64,000 nucleotides of DNA from Catenovulum agarivorans DS-2 (GCF_000568405.1 NZ_ARZY01000027.1:1-64000), one strand, 5' to 3'; positions 19,539-29,004 are shown, numbered from the stretch's first letter. The notes: generated from the letters alone by a model not told the origin. Made by a program: numbers and translations.

Positions 19539-21452
19539 CTAGTTACCAGTTGAAACGCTACTTCCAATGGAAACTTTGTTTAGCGTAACGCTTTCACCAT
19601 TTGGCCAAACTACCTTGATGTTATCCACTTTTTCGCAACCACCTAAACCAAAGTGTAAGCGGGTATTAAGCATTTGATGAAAGCCATCACCACTTGAACC
19701 AACAACCTGAGCCCAAGTGGTGTTACAAGCTGAAACCTCAACTCGTGCACCATTGGGTTGGGCGTGGTGTTTGGGTGAAGTGGTAACATTTACCGCAACA
19801 TAATTACCCAATTGAGTTTTTGGCAGTTGATTTTGTGCTAAATACCAGCGGCCACGTTCATTGCCATAAACAAGATCTAAGCGGCCATCTTGGTCGTAGT
19901 CTATTATGCTGACACCTACGCCTGTCGCACCAATTTCTTCCGAGGTTAAACCTGCGTTTGAATGTTTCGTAAAACTTTGACCTTGGTTGTTTATCAATAC
20001 AAAGTGTTCTACTGGTTTAGCCATGTTGCCATATGGGGTAACGGCTAAATCAACAAAACCATCATTGTTAAAATCACCAGCGGCAGCACTGGTGGTTTGC
20101 TCTGGAATATCAATACCCATTTTGGCTGTTACATCGACAAATCGACCGCCTTGGTTTTCCAACAATACAGCTGGCATCAATTTACGTTTAATTTCGCTTG
20201 GGTGTGATACGACATTTTTAACAACAGCCGCTAAGCGAGATTTTACATAACCACCAATGCGCCATTTGCCGTCGCCTAAATAGCCGATATGCATGCCTTT
20301 CATATCTTTTAGATCTATATTTTGTGGCCAACCTTTTGCGTCTTCTGGCTTCACAGTTAGGTTAGTGCCTGGGTGGTGTCCGCCTTTATCACCTACTACT
20401 GTGCGTTTTTCACCGAGCTGAATGTCGTATGTGGCATAGGTTTCTTGGATGTTTTCAAGTACCAAATTTTCCCCTTCAACTTCAATTTCGTCAAACATAA
20501 AAGTATTGCGGAAGACAAAAAAGGCGAAATTGTTGTTTTCGGCATCATAGTAGGCTTCTTTTTCAAATTGGTAAGCACTGCGGTTTAAAAATAAGTCAAA
20601 GTCGCCATCATTGTCGTAGTCAATTTCTGTGATGTTGTTTACAAATTTGATTTTGGCTAATTCGCCTAAGATATCCGTGGTTGCGTCTACAAAGGTACCG
20701 TCTCCTTGACCAACAGAAAGGGTCATGTCTCGGCCACCAAAAGTTAATATGTCAGTATTACCGTCGTTATTAATGTCGGTTGAAATGGTTTTGACCGACA
20801 GTGGATCATTTGCAATGGTTAGGGTTATTGGTGCTACAAACTGGCTTTTTTCATTTTTGTATAACTGGTTGGTGGTTAAGTTTTTTGCTTTTCTTGGGGC
20901 AAAACCTGTTACAAATAAATCGAGCTGACCATCTTTGTTAGAGTCGATAAATTTAATTGATCGACCACGGCTAAAATTGAAATGGTTGAACACGCCCAAA
21001 TCTTCAATGCTTCTGTCTTTTCCAATGGAAAAATATGCGGGCTGGCGTGGGTTACCACCATCACCACCACCTTGGGCCACAACAATGTTCATATTGCCAT
21101 CGCCATCGTAATCAGCAACGCCCAAACCATGAGTGTCGCCTTTAACAAGGGTTGATGGTTGGGTAAATTTGCCTTGCTCATTCCAATAAATAAGTGCGTT
21201 TGCACCGTGTTGAGTGGTCACAACATCTTGCCAACCATCTTGGTCTAAATCGGCAATCACAGCTGAGCCCCATTTGCGATTTAGCACATCTCCAAAAGGG
21301 ATTACACCATGGGTTTTTTTGAACAGCGTGGTATTGTCTGGCTTGGATATATTGAGTGAGTCGGTATCTGATTGAGCACAACTGGCCAAACCCAATGTAA
21401 GGCTACTGCTGAGTGCCAAAAGTACAGTGTTAATTTTAAATGTTTTAACCAT
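19539..21452 (-). CDS. FG-GAP/VCBS repeat lipoprotein with C-terminal ASPIC/UnbV domain
   Basis: 637 residues. The signal peptide ends in a lipobox LASC (Cys about residue 25). Repeated Ca-binding-like segments of the form DxDxDGxxD (for example ADLDQDGWQD, ADYDGDGNMN, DSNKDGQLD, DINNDGNTD, DYDNDGDFD, DFNNDGFVD) show a seven-bladed beta-propeller of FG-GAP/VCBS repeats. The last 80 residues, with NGARVEV, GDGFHQML and WPNGESVTL, match the ASPIC/UnbV domain. Such proteins are surface or periplasmic and often occur in glycan utilization loci, but no enzymatic role is established. It is divergent from the GH82-like gene and shares its promoter region. Confidence 0.85.
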   Translation of the reverse strand: MVKTFKINTVLLALSSSLTLGLASCAQSDTDSLNISKPDNTTLFKKTHGVIPFGDVLNRKWGSAVIADLDQDGWQDVVTTQHGANALIYWNEQGKFTQPSTLVKGDTHGLGVADYDGDGNMNIVVAQGGGDGGNPRQPAYFSIGKDRSIEDLGVFNHFNFSRGRSIKFIDSNKDGQLDLFVTGFAPRKAKNLTTNQLYKNEKSQFVAPITLTIANDPLSVKTISTDINNDGNTDILTFGGRDMTLSVGQGDGTFVDATTDILGELAKIKFVNNITEIDYDNDGDFDLFLNRSAYQFEKEAYYDAENNNFAFFVFRNTFMFDEIEVEGENLVLENIQETYATYDIQLGEKRTVVGDKGGHHPGTNLTVKPEDAKGWPQNIDLKDMKGMHIGYLGDGKWRIGGYVKSRLAAVVKNVVSHPSEIKRKLMPAVLLENQGGRFVDVTAKMGIDIPEQTTSAAAGDFNNDGFVDLAVTPYGNMAKPVEHFVLINNQGQSFTKHSNAGLTSEEIGATGVGVSIIDYDQDGRLDLVYGNERGRWYLAQNQLPKTQLGNYVAVNVTTSPKHHAQPNGARVEVSACNTTWAQVVGSSGDGFHQMLNTRLHFGLGGCEKVDNIKVVWPNGESVTLNKVSIGSSVSTGN

Positions 21453-21495
21453 TGTGCTGTTCCTCTGTTAGTGCAATTATTGGTAATAAAAAGTT

Positions 21496-21510
21496 AAACG
21501 TAGTATGTTT
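21496..21510. promoter_or_regulatory. candidate operator, AAACGT-AGT-ATGTTT
   Basis: A near-perfect copy (one mismatch between arms) of the AAACAT-N3-ATGTTT palindrome, 44 bases upstream of the FG-GAP lipoprotein start and about 140 bases upstream of the divergent GH82-like gene. Confidence 0.4.
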
Positions 21511-21567
21511 GTAATGTTAAAGCTTAATGGATGCATACTGCAACCAGATAAAAGGTAAATTTTATGT

Positions 21568-21588
21568 AAATATCTATAATAGATATTT
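21568..21588. promoter_or_regulatory. 21-base palindrome upstream of the GH82-like gene
   Basis: Arms AAATATCTAT (21568-21577) and ATAGATATTT (21579-21588) around a single A make a perfect inverted repeat, 65 bases upstream of the GH82-like start. The core AATATCTATAATAG also occurs at 62900 in front of the FAD-oxidoreductase/IclR genes. Confidence 0.5.
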
Positions 21589-21652
21589 TAGCAGTGTAAG
21601 CTTTATTCACCACAAAAAAGAAACATAACTTAAGTTGCACGACGAGGACTTT

Positions 21653-23602
21653 ATGAACAAACCTATGAAAACAGGCCCCGCAAAATGGGTATGTGCTGCA
21701 TTGACGATAGGCGCTGCTGTTATCACTGCATCTTGCTCGAATACAGCAAATGAAAATAATACCGCTCAAGCAGCCGTGAACCACGCCAACAAAACGGCAC
21801 AGTCAATAGCGCTAACGCCAGTGCCAGCTGAAACACAGCTAAAGTGGATAGATGAAGCGCTAAAGACCGGAACGGATCTAACCAGTTATGGCCAGCTTGA
21901 AACTTTATTTGTTAAAGACAGAGAGTTTGGCAATATTGGATTTTTTGAGCATAAACTGGGTGAAGCGCCGGTTAGAGAGCGCACGCTCTACGCGGATGAA
22001 GTGTTTAATGCAGACACCGACAATACCAAAGATGTGCAAACAGCAGTTAGATGGGCAGGGCGTCCAGACAAAAAAACTGGCAAAGCATATGGTTTGGTAA
22101 CGCTTTTGCCGGCCAAAAATGGCCAAAATAGATTTAGCCTTTCGGCCATCGAAATGTCATCCAACATCAAGTTTCAAGTACATCCAGATGTTATTATTGA
22201 GATGCGTGGCGTTAAAGAAGACAACAAATATAGGGCCTCTACATTGTTTGCTATTGGCCGCAGTCGTGGACCAAACAATTTATTGCAAGCACGAACAGAA
22301 AACGTAGAAATTACCTCAACTGACCCCAACCGTAATTTCACAATAGATGCTAGAACCAATATGCCACACAATTACGGTTCAATGAGCAATGCTTATGGTG
22401 GTATTGTCAATTTAACTCGTGCTGTACCGGTCGGTATTTATTATGCGAAAAACTTTAAAGTGTCGAATATGACAATTTTGGATAATCACACTGAATCTGT
22501 AACCATACAAATTGCGTCTGACCGAGACTATAAAGACGGTGCTTACGCTTATAGATTTGGTCGTAAACCTGTGTTTCTGAAAGATAGATATCAAAAGAAC
22601 AAAGATGGTAAAAATAAGCCTATGGGTAAGGCGAATATCCCATTGCCGATGGACGATGATGGTAATTTTGTTGATGAAACAGGGCAAATTATTCCGGATA
22701 TGTTCGCGATTCAACGCAATCCAACATACGGCCGTACACCGATAAAAGGCACAGTTAAAAATATTAAATCCATCAACGCTCATACTGGTTATGGCACGGT
22801 GCAGGTATACGGTGGTGATTGGATTGAGATCGACAATATTGAATCATTTAATGGTATTGGTGTTCGTGTTGAGGCTGGCAATGGTACCAATAGAGACAAC
22901 TCAAACCGAGCAGGACCATACCTTACGTCAGCAAACAAGATAAAAATTTCGAATGTTAAAGTCGTCAATGGCTTTACCGGTGTCTGGTTAAAAACGCACG
23001 CTAAAGTGATGAAAGATATTCATGTTCACAACGTTGAAGCGATTGACAGTGGTACAGCTCTACTAATTGGTAAAGGCTCTTTTGCCTGTAAAAATAAATG
23101 TCGGGATTTAACGCGTGGGCGCATAAATGATTTAAAAATTACTGGCGACATTGTTCTACGTCAAACCAAATTTGACAAGCCTGTTGCTGAAGTAGGTAAT
23201 TTGGCCACTTATATGATTAACGACTTTAACCGTGCGTATTTAGCCAAGCAAAACGGCAAGTCGATTGATAATTTAGGTAGGGGTGATTTGCAAACTAAAA
23301 GAATTGCCAATTTGAGAAAGTTAACTGATGCACAAAAGGCTGCGATCACCCCAGATGATTTTGACAACCCTTCTGGTAGCCGCTGGTATACGATTTTCCC
23401 AACAGCGCCTGTGTTATTGTTTAATCAATATTCAGCGACTGAAGTGGGTGACCAATCGCCATTTGTCGGTTATTTCCCTGTAGATTTAAGCCAAGCGAAT
23501 ATTGTGTCGGATGGTTTACCTAATGCAGATGTTAAGGTGTTATACCGTAGTGATATGCGTTTACCGAATGGCGAACCAGCAACTGATTTTATCAATAAAT
23601 AA
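21653..23602 (+). CDS. divergent GH82-like beta-helix lipoprotein
   Basis: 649 residues from the ATG at 21653, with GAGG eight bases upstream. The signal peptide ends in TASC (Cys28). The segment 150-480 reads as a right-handed parallel beta-helix and can be aligned by eye with the GH82 enzyme at 24695-26587: FAIG, VENVEIT, FTIDAR, the NFKVSNMTI turn and YGTVQVYGGDWIEIDNI. Gln384 and Glu407 keep the 23-residue spacing of the GH82 pair Gln362/Glu385, and His449 matches His421 after an extra six-residue insertion. The position of the second catalytic acid (Asp387 in the other protein) is Gly409, and that of Glu450 is Ala478. It may therefore cleave a different galactan linkage, use another acid, or only bind. 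An insertion at about 288-350 is also unique to it. The GH82 relationship is by eye, not by search. Confidence 0.68.
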   Translation: MNKPMKTGPAKWVCAALTIGAAVITASCSNTANENNTAQAAVNHANKTAQSIALTPVPAETQLKWIDEALKTGTDLTSYGQLETLFVKDREFGNIGFFEHKLGEAPVRERTLYADEVFNADTDNTKDVQTAVRWAGRPDKKTGKAYGLVTLLPAKNGQNRFSLSAIEMSSNIKFQVHPDVIIEMRGVKEDNKYRASTLFAIGRSRGPNNLLQARTENVEITSTDPNRNFTIDARTNMPHNYGSMSNAYGGIVNLTRAVPVGIYYAKNFKVSNMTILDNHTESVTIQIASDRDYKDGAYAYRFGRKPVFLKDRYQKNKDGKNKPMGKANIPLPMDDDGNFVDETGQIIPDMFAIQRNPTYGRTPIKGTVKNIKSINAHTGYGTVQVYGGDWIEIDNIESFNGIGVRVEAGNGTNRDNSNRAGPYLTSANKIKISNVKVVNGFTGVWLKTHAKVMKDIHVHNVEAIDSGTALLIGKGSFACKNKCRDLTRGRINDLKITGDIVLRQTKFDKPVAEVGNLATYMINDFNRAYLAKQNGKSIDNLGRGDLQTKRIANLRKLTDAQKAAITPDDFDNPSGSRWYTIFPTAPVLLFNQYSATEVGDQSPFVGYFPVDLSQANIVSDGLPNADVKVLYRSDMRLPNGEPATDFINK

Positions 23603-23652
23603 TTATTGTGGTGCAGCTGCGGTACTACTGCAGCTGCAACTGTTTACGGCCA

Positions 23653-24516
23653 TTAATTGTTTTTGAACGGATTATAAATATATTGTTCGTAACTGCGGTC
23701 GATATTTCTAATATATTTATTATTAAACTTAAACAACTTGCGCTGTTCCATATTCACACTTGCGATAGCTTGCAGGAAATGTTGCTGCCACAACTTTTGT
23801 AGGCTGCCATCTTCATACGCTAGTTTTAAGCCATACTCTACGCGTGCCATTTTTCCAATATTTTTATTACCCATAAAATAGAATCTAGGGAGTGGGTAAT
23901 ACAGGAGAATTTTGTCGTCTATGCTCAGGCCTTCAACATGTTTAAAATTTTGTATTGCGGTGGTGATTTGTGAAGCGCCAATTGGAAAAAAATTACCTCG
24001 TTCTGCAGCAACCATGTGAAATAGCCCTTCAATGTACTTGCCAGTATGCACTTTAAATCCATTGTCTTTTAGTATGTCTGTATCCAACCAGCCTTTGCCC
24101 TGAATCATTGAATAAGTCATTAATTCTTCTCGGCTCGAAATAGTGTAGCCGCGAGATTTTAGATCGCTTGATACGAGTGGTATTCGATAACCAATTATGC
24201 CCAATAGCACTGGGAAATTGGCATGCGAAAGTTGCTCAACATATTCTTTATTAACCGAGTCAACAAAAATAAAGTTCTCTTTTGACTGAGCGTTCGCTTC
24301 AATTATAAAACGGCTAGGGGGCACTGGTTCGTCGGTGACCTTGAGCTTATATGGTCCGTAGTCCGCAGTTGTTTTGTCTAACGCAAGTTTAAGCGCTTGA
24401 TACTCATAACTGTCTTGGGTTTTGTGTTCGTAGGAAGCTTGCAGAGTATAGGTGGTATTTGCAGACGCTGTGAAAGTAGACAACATAGCAACAAGGGTTA
24501 ACACAGATTTAAGCAT
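23653..24516 (-). CDS. periplasmic solute-binding protein (family 3-like)
   Basis: 287 residues from the ATG at 24516, preceded by AAAGG. A cleavable signal peptide ends near residue 20 (ASA-NT). The fold pattern, including the SSREELMTYSMIQGKGW segment, an internal FHMVAAERGNFFPIGAS block and the C-terminal GLKLAYEDGSLQKLWQQHF, is that of family 3 solute-binding proteins of the stand-alone kind common in Alteromonadales. No permease or ATPase gene is nearby, so it is either an orphan or a sensor-type protein. It has its own promoter region: a terminator ends the upstream GH82 gene, and a palindrome AAACAT-CAT-ATGTTT lies 65 bases before the start. Ligand unknown. Confidence 0.65.
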   Translation of the reverse strand: MLKSVLTLVAMLSTFTASANTTYTLQASYEHKTQDSYEYQALKLALDKTTADYGPYKLKVTDEPVPPSRFIIEANAQSKENFIFVDSVNKEYVEQLSHANFPVLLGIIGYRIPLVSSDLKSRGYTISSREELMTYSMIQGKGWLDTDILKDNGFKVHTGKYIEGLFHMVAAERGNFFPIGASQITTAIQNFKHVEGLSIDDKILLYYPLPRFYFMGNKNIGKMARVEYGLKLAYEDGSLQKLWQQHFLQAIASVNMEQRKLFKFNNKYIRNIDRSYEQYIYNPFKNN

Positions 24517-24580
24517 AGAATAACCTTTACATTTGGGTGTTTTCAGTTGAGTAATTATCAACCTGTTTGTAAATTTACCT

Positions 24581-24595
24581 AAACATCATATGTTT
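24581..24595. promoter_or_regulatory. candidate operator, AAACAT-CAT-ATGTTT
   Basis: Perfect six-base inverted repeat with a CAT spacer, 65 bases upstream of the solute-binding protein gene. The same sequence occurs at 37813-37827. Confidence 0.55.
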
Positions 24596-24644
24596 TGCAA
24601 TGTTTTATTTTGTGTTAATGAGATGTGTTGTTCTAGACGAAGAG

Positions 24645-24667
24645 AATAAAGCCCCAATACGGGGCTT
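24645..24667 (-). terminator. intrinsic terminator after the GH82 gene
   Basis: Seven-base GC-rich stem (AAGCCCC / GGGGCTT) with a five-base loop, 28 bases past the GH82 stop, followed on the minus strand by a short T-rich tail. Confidence 0.7.
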
Positions 24668-24694
24668 ATAGTTGGATTAAACACTAGGACCTGT

Positions 24695-26587
24695 TTAGTT
24701 CCATCGGCTATTTGGGCAAGTTGACATGCCATAATAGTTACAAACACGGCTTGAGGATGTCGTGCTATCAATTGTTTGATGGTGCGGGCTAGGAAAGCCT
24801 GAAGTATTTAAGTTGTGAATAATTACCTCAAAGTTGTATTCTTCACCCTGAACATTTTTATCTATTACTCCGCCTAGAGATGGGCCTAAATATATTTGCC
24901 CTTGTTTAGGCCATTGCGCATTTGTAGGTAAACACACGCGGTTACAGGCTGGGTTCATTAACTCAAAATAATCTAGTTGATCTTGTTTTAAGTGTGCATT
25001 GGTTCCGTAGTTAGCGGTAACGTTGTAAATATCCGATTTTTCAAACGAACCCGGTTTTAAGCCATGAATGCGGTATACCTCATTTAAACAACGTGGGATG
25101 TCGGTAATACGTGAAGCCCAGCGGGTACCGCCGTTTCCGCGCGCATATGGTGTTTGTGCACAGCCATTGCCAATTTCAGCTTCTACAGCCGCTTTCCAAC
25201 TGTTACGAGTATGGCTTTCATTTGCTGGGCTAAATAACTCAACAAAACCTTTGTCGACACGTACTGCAAAACCACAACCATTAGACTCGACGCCATTTAC
25301 TTCTACGGCGCCATTTTCCATAAAGTGTGGACCAAACATTACTGCAGCTAAACCATCGGTGCAGCTTATGTTTTGCGCATAGATGTCTCGAATACCACCT
25401 TGTTTGAGGTTTTTCATGACCAGGTTGTCTGTTTCCATGCGAAGTGTGATACCACCTTCACCATCTAGATCTCTAAACAGAATATTATCAGCGCCATAGG
25501 TTTGTACTACTCCATAACCAAAGAGCGCATTTCTTTGAGTTACTTTTTCAATTATGCCGTTATGAGGCCAATACAGATTATTACCTCGTCTAGTTACGCC
25601 AACTAAAAATGATGCAAATATGGTTTTGTTGTCTTCAATTTTAAAGTTAGATATTTTGAAGTTATCGATATCGCCTAGGTTGAATACCGCTAAATTAGGA
25701 TCGTTAGACTGGCGAAAATCTACGGTGAAACCGTTATTGCGCCCAACAACACTGAAGTTTTCAACTTTAGGCTCCCCAAAGGTACCGACTTCAAATATTC
25801 TGTGGTTGCGGCCATCGTTGTTTGGCGTTGGATAAATTGTTGCACCATTGGCGATCTCGATATGGACATTAGAGCGCACATGAACATTTAAAAAGTAATA
25901 ATCGCCAGCGGGAATAAATAATTTCCCCCCTTTCGGTTTAGCGCTGATCTCATCAATAGCTTGTTGTAGTTTGGCGCTATCGTCATTGTTATCTGAGTTA
26001 TTAACACCAAAGTGATTGACTAGATTATATGAAACGCTGTATTGGGTTGGTGCTGTGTAGAAGTCACTGTCAGATATATTTGCAGGGCCAGAATTGCCGC
26101 CCGAACCAGCAGGTTGACCTGTTATTTTCAACTCATTTAAACCAACTTCTTGCCCACTAGCAGCCTGAAATAATACACGCATTCTGCTGGTTGTATAATT
26201 GTTGGGGATCGGAAATGCTGGATCAAAATCAGTTGAATTGTGTGCCCGCCAGTTGCCTATATCTTGCCACTGGCCATTTTCCCAACCTTGAACTTTCCAG
26301 CGAGAAACCGAATACGGGTAACTGTTATCTTCCAAAAAAGACACATCGAAATCACTGTGTTGACTGCCAAAATCAAACTCCAACCATACGTTTGAGTTTG
26401 TGCCACGGGCATTGGCGCTGGCTTCGTTGTTTAAATTATCATCAAAAGCTTTAGCGTAATTAACCTTCCAGCTGTCGCTTTTTGCCGAAAAGGTTGTTGG
26501 GTTTGCAAGACCCGCTGCATTAACTTGTGTGCTCAATGCAAATGCACAGACTAGGGTACCTACTACCAAGGGTTGTCGGTTCTTCAT
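24695..26587 (-). CDS. cgiA: GH82 iota-carrageenase with N-terminal F5/8C (CBM32-like) domain
   Basis: 630 residues from the ATG at 26587. A signal peptide ends at about residue 24 (VNA-AG). Residues 28-158 form a discoidin-like carbohydrate-binding domain (NNEASANARGTNSNVWLEFDFG ... VGLNELKITGQ), a Gly/Ser/Asn linker follows to 170, and residues 185-560 form the parallel beta-helix. Gln362, Glu385, Asp387, His421 and Glu450 have exactly the spacing (0, 23, 25, 59, 88) of the residues I recall as Gln222, Glu245, Asp247, His281 and Glu310 in the Alteromonas fortis enzyme. It should cleave beta-1,4 bonds in iota-carrageenan with inversion, outside the cell or in the periplasm. Six Cys in the C-terminal 200 residues suggest disulfides. 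The gene is monocistronic: terminators stand on both sides. The iota specificity is inferred from the family. Confidence 0.88.
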   Translation of the reverse strand: MKNRQPLVVGTLVCAFALSTQVNAAGLANPTTFSAKSDSWKVNYAKAFDDNLNNEASANARGTNSNVWLEFDFGSQHSDFDVSFLEDNSYPYSVSRWKVQGWENGQWQDIGNWRAHNSTDFDPAFPIPNNYTTSRMRVLFQAASGQEVGLNELKITGQPAGSGGNSGPANISDSDFYTAPTQYSVSYNLVNHFGVNNSDNNDDSAKLQQAIDEISAKPKGGKLFIPAGDYYFLNVHVRSNVHIEIANGATIYPTPNNDGRNHRIFEVGTFGEPKVENFSVVGRNNGFTVDFRQSNDPNLAVFNLGDIDNFKISNFKIEDNKTIFASFLVGVTRRGNNLYWPHNGIIEKVTQRNALFGYGVVQTYGADNILFRDLDGEGGITLRMETDNLVMKNLKQGGIRDIYAQNISCTDGLAAVMFGPHFMENGAVEVNGVESNGCGFAVRVDKGFVELFSPANESHTRNSWKAAVEAEIGNGCAQTPYARGNGGTRWASRITDIPRCLNEVYRIHGLKPGSFEKSDIYNVTANYGTNAHLKQDQLDYFELMNPACNRVCLPTNAQWPKQGQIYLGPSLGGVIDKNVQGEEYNFEVIIHNLNTSGFPSPHHQTIDSTTSSSRVCNYYGMSTCPNSRWN

Positions 26588-26742
26588 ATAAATCCTCAAA
26601 TTGTGTTGTGTAAAGTGCTTTGTGGTGACTGGCAGAATATTCCATTACAGCCAGTTAACAAAAATGCTACATCAGTTTATTTACTAGGTCAATAAAGATG
26701 TTATGTATTTAAATGTAGTATGTAATGGTTGGGTGGAATGGG

Positions 26743-26790
26743 AAAAAAACCAACCAGTATGTGTAGTTGTAGCTACACATAAAGGTTGGT
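26743..26790 (-). terminator. intrinsic terminator after the molybdenum hydroxylase operon
   Basis: Two nested stems: outer ACCAACC/GGTTGGT and inner ATGTGTAG/CTACACAT. On the minus strand a run of seven T residues follows the outer stem. It ends the 30485-26808 operon. Confidence 0.85.
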
Positions 26791-26807
26791 GAACACATAG
26801 GGAATTG

Positions 26808-29003
26808 TTACACAGTGTAGAATTGGTTTAGTGGAAGGCTTCTATGCCGTTTGCCAGTGGCGGCATATACTGCATTGACTATACTCGGTGGTACAGGTGG
26901 GACCCCAGGTTCGCCGACACCGCCCGGTTTGTCAGTGCTTTTAACCACATCAACTTGTATTTCTGGCGACTGATTGATTCTGAGTACTTGAAAGTCATGG
27001 AAATTCGATTGCTCCACCGCTCCATTTTTAAAACTAATTTCATTTAACAAGGCGATTGATAAACCGAAAATTATCGCACTTTCCATTTGTGCTTTAACTC
27101 TATCTATATTAACTATAGTGCCAGCATCAATGCTCAAATAAACCTTTTTAACTGTAAGTTTGTTACCTGTCACTTTTACATGACTAACCACAGCTATATC
27201 ACTAGCAAAGCTATGGTGTGCCGCTAAACCTAGTGCTTCATCTTCGGGTAGTGAATCGCGTTGCTGCCAATTTGCCATTTCACACACACGATTGGTTACG
27301 TTTTTAAGCTTGCTGTTTTCTGGTTGGTTCCCAAGCAAGTGGTTCCAGTGAGCAAGTGGGTTTTGTTTTAGCGCGTGTGCAACTTCATCCATAAAACAGC
27401 CAATCGAGAACGCATTTTGAATGTTTGCCACAGAGCGCAACCAGCCTATACGAGTATGAGCTGGTGAGCTGACTGCGTGCGTTTGCATTTTATCAATGTT
27501 GAAGTTATGGCGAATAATATCGCGTAATTCAAAATTCTTGTTTGGGATGTCTTTGTTGATGTTCCATAAAGATTGAATTGGCGTGAATGCGACATGGGTA
27601 TCCCAACGATATAAGCCTGCTGTTCGGCTGATTTGTGCTTTGTGGTGTATAACACTGTTTGTATGGTAGTAATCGTGCTGAATATCATCTTCACGTGACC
27701 AAACTACTTTTACAGGTTGGCCCATACGTTTTGCGATAAGTGCTGCTTCGACAACGAAATCGGGTTGTGCTTTACGTCCAAACGCACCACCTAATAGAGT
27801 AACATTAACTTTAACTTGCTCGGGTTTTAAGCCTACTCTTTGAGCAACATTACGTTGCACTGCTTGCGGGGATTGAACACACGACCAAATCTCACAGCTG
27901 CCATCTTTATGAAACATGGCTGTCGCGGCTGGCGGTTCCATTGGTGCATGCGCTAGATAGGGCAGCGTATAGGTTGCCGTTAATTCGGTTAAATCTTTAG
28001 GTTTGGGTCCTTGTTTATTGGCTTGTGCTTGGCGTTTACTTTTGCCATTTTCTGCCATTTGTTGTTTGGTCTGAACGTCGGCTTGACTATCGTATTGGCT
28101 ATATTCGCTGTCACGCCATTGAATGTTTAGAGCATCCAGTGCTTTTTTTGCTGCCCAAGTATTTGTTGCAACAACAGCAACGCTTGATACAGCATTAAAT
28201 GTAACCGGAAAGCTATGTTCACCCATAGTGAAAGCATCAACAACGCCTGCTTGTTTTTTTGTATTGTCTAAGTCAACTTTAGCTATGGTGCTGCCCATCA
28301 CAGGGGCACGCTTTAAACAAGCATATAGCATATTCGGAATTTGCACATCTTGCCCATATTCTGCTGTGCCATTAATCATGCTGTCTAAATCGAGCGACTT
28401 TAAACCTTTACCAATGTAGTTAAATTGTTCTGGTTTTTTTAAGGTTAACTGGTTTGCGTCTGGCACTGTGATTGCGCTGGCAAGTTCGGCTAAATCACCA
28501 TAACTAAGTTTGCGACCGTTGTTGTTATTTGTAACATAATGATTTTTTGCTTCGCATTGGCTTATATCAACCTGCCAAAAATTCGCGGCAGCTTGTTTTA
28601 ACATATATTGTGCTGACGCGCCGAACTGGCGTAATTCGGTTAAGAAGCGTCTGATCGATTGAGAGCCATCGGTATTTTGATCGCCATAGGCTTTGTCACC
28701 AATTGCTTGGATTACATTTACATATTGCCAGTCTGCTTCTAATTCATCCGCAATAACTTGAGCGACACTGGTGCGTATGCCTTGACCCATTTCGGAACGA
28801 TGACAAGTCAGTGTGACAGTATTGTCTTTGGCAATATTCACAAACAAGTTGAGTGCGCTGCCGCTTTGGGCCTGAGCTTGTTCTGCGACAGTTAATGCTG
28901 ATAGAGGAATGGTGCATTGCAAACTGAATACTGCAGTACTCGCACTTGCACCCCTAATAAATTGGCGACGGCTAACATTTTGTATGTTTAAGGCGTTATC
29001 CAT
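26808..29003 (-). CDS. molybdopterin-binding subunit of a Tat-exported xanthine dehydrogenase-family enzyme (IorB-like)
   Basis: 731 residues from the ATG at 29003, one base after the FeS subunit stop. The N-terminus carries a twin-arginine signal (SRRQFIRG, residues 11-18) followed by a hydrophobic stretch, so the enzyme is expected in the periplasm. Family motifs include CHRSEMGQGIRTS, GGAFGRKAQPDF for cofactor binding, and the active-site GVGEPGVP near the C-terminus with the catalytic Glu of molybdenum hydroxylases. There is no FAD subunit, so it is of the two-subunit isoquinoline-oxidoreductase type that passes electrons to a cytochrome. The substrate is unknown: aldehydes or N-heterocycles are typical. 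Its location between carrageenan genes suggests an aldehyde sugar, which is inference. Confidence 0.88.
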   Translation of the reverse strand: MDNALNIQNVSRRQFIRGASASTAVFSLQCTIPLSALTVAEQAQAQSGSALNLFVNIAKDNTVTLTCHRSEMGQGIRTSVAQVIADELEADWQYVNVIQAIGDKAYGDQNTDGSQSIRRFLTELRQFGASAQYMLKQAAANFWQVDISQCEAKNHYVTNNNNGRKLSYGDLAELASAITVPDANQLTLKKPEQFNYIGKGLKSLDLDSMINGTAEYGQDVQIPNMLYACLKRAPVMGSTIAKVDLDNTKKQAGVVDAFTMGEHSFPVTFNAVSSVAVVATNTWAAKKALDALNIQWRDSEYSQYDSQADVQTKQQMAENGKSKRQAQANKQGPKPKDLTELTATYTLPYLAHAPMEPPAATAMFHKDGSCEIWSCVQSPQAVQRNVAQRVGLKPEQVKVNVTLLGGAFGRKAQPDFVVEAALIAKRMGQPVKVVWSREDDIQHDYYHTNSVIHHKAQISRTAGLYRWDTHVAFTPIQSLWNINKDIPNKNFELRDIIRHNFNIDKMQTHAVSSPAHTRIGWLRSVANIQNAFSIGCFMDEVAHALKQNPLAHWNHLLGNQPENSKLKNVTNRVCEMANWQQRDSLPEDEALGLAAHHSFASDIAVVSHVKVTGNKLTVKKVYLSIDAGTIVNIDRVKAQMESAIIFGLSIALLNEISFKNGAVEQSNFHDFQVLRINQSPEIQVDVVKSTDKPGGVGEPGVPPVPPSIVNAVYAATGKRHRSLPLNQFYTV

Positions 29004-29004
29004 G

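Noticed and set aside
24695-26587. Reading as a GH28 pectinase or generic pectin lyase-fold protein
   Set aside because: The GH28 catalytic NTD/DD/GHG pattern is absent, while the five GH82 residues fit with exact spacing.
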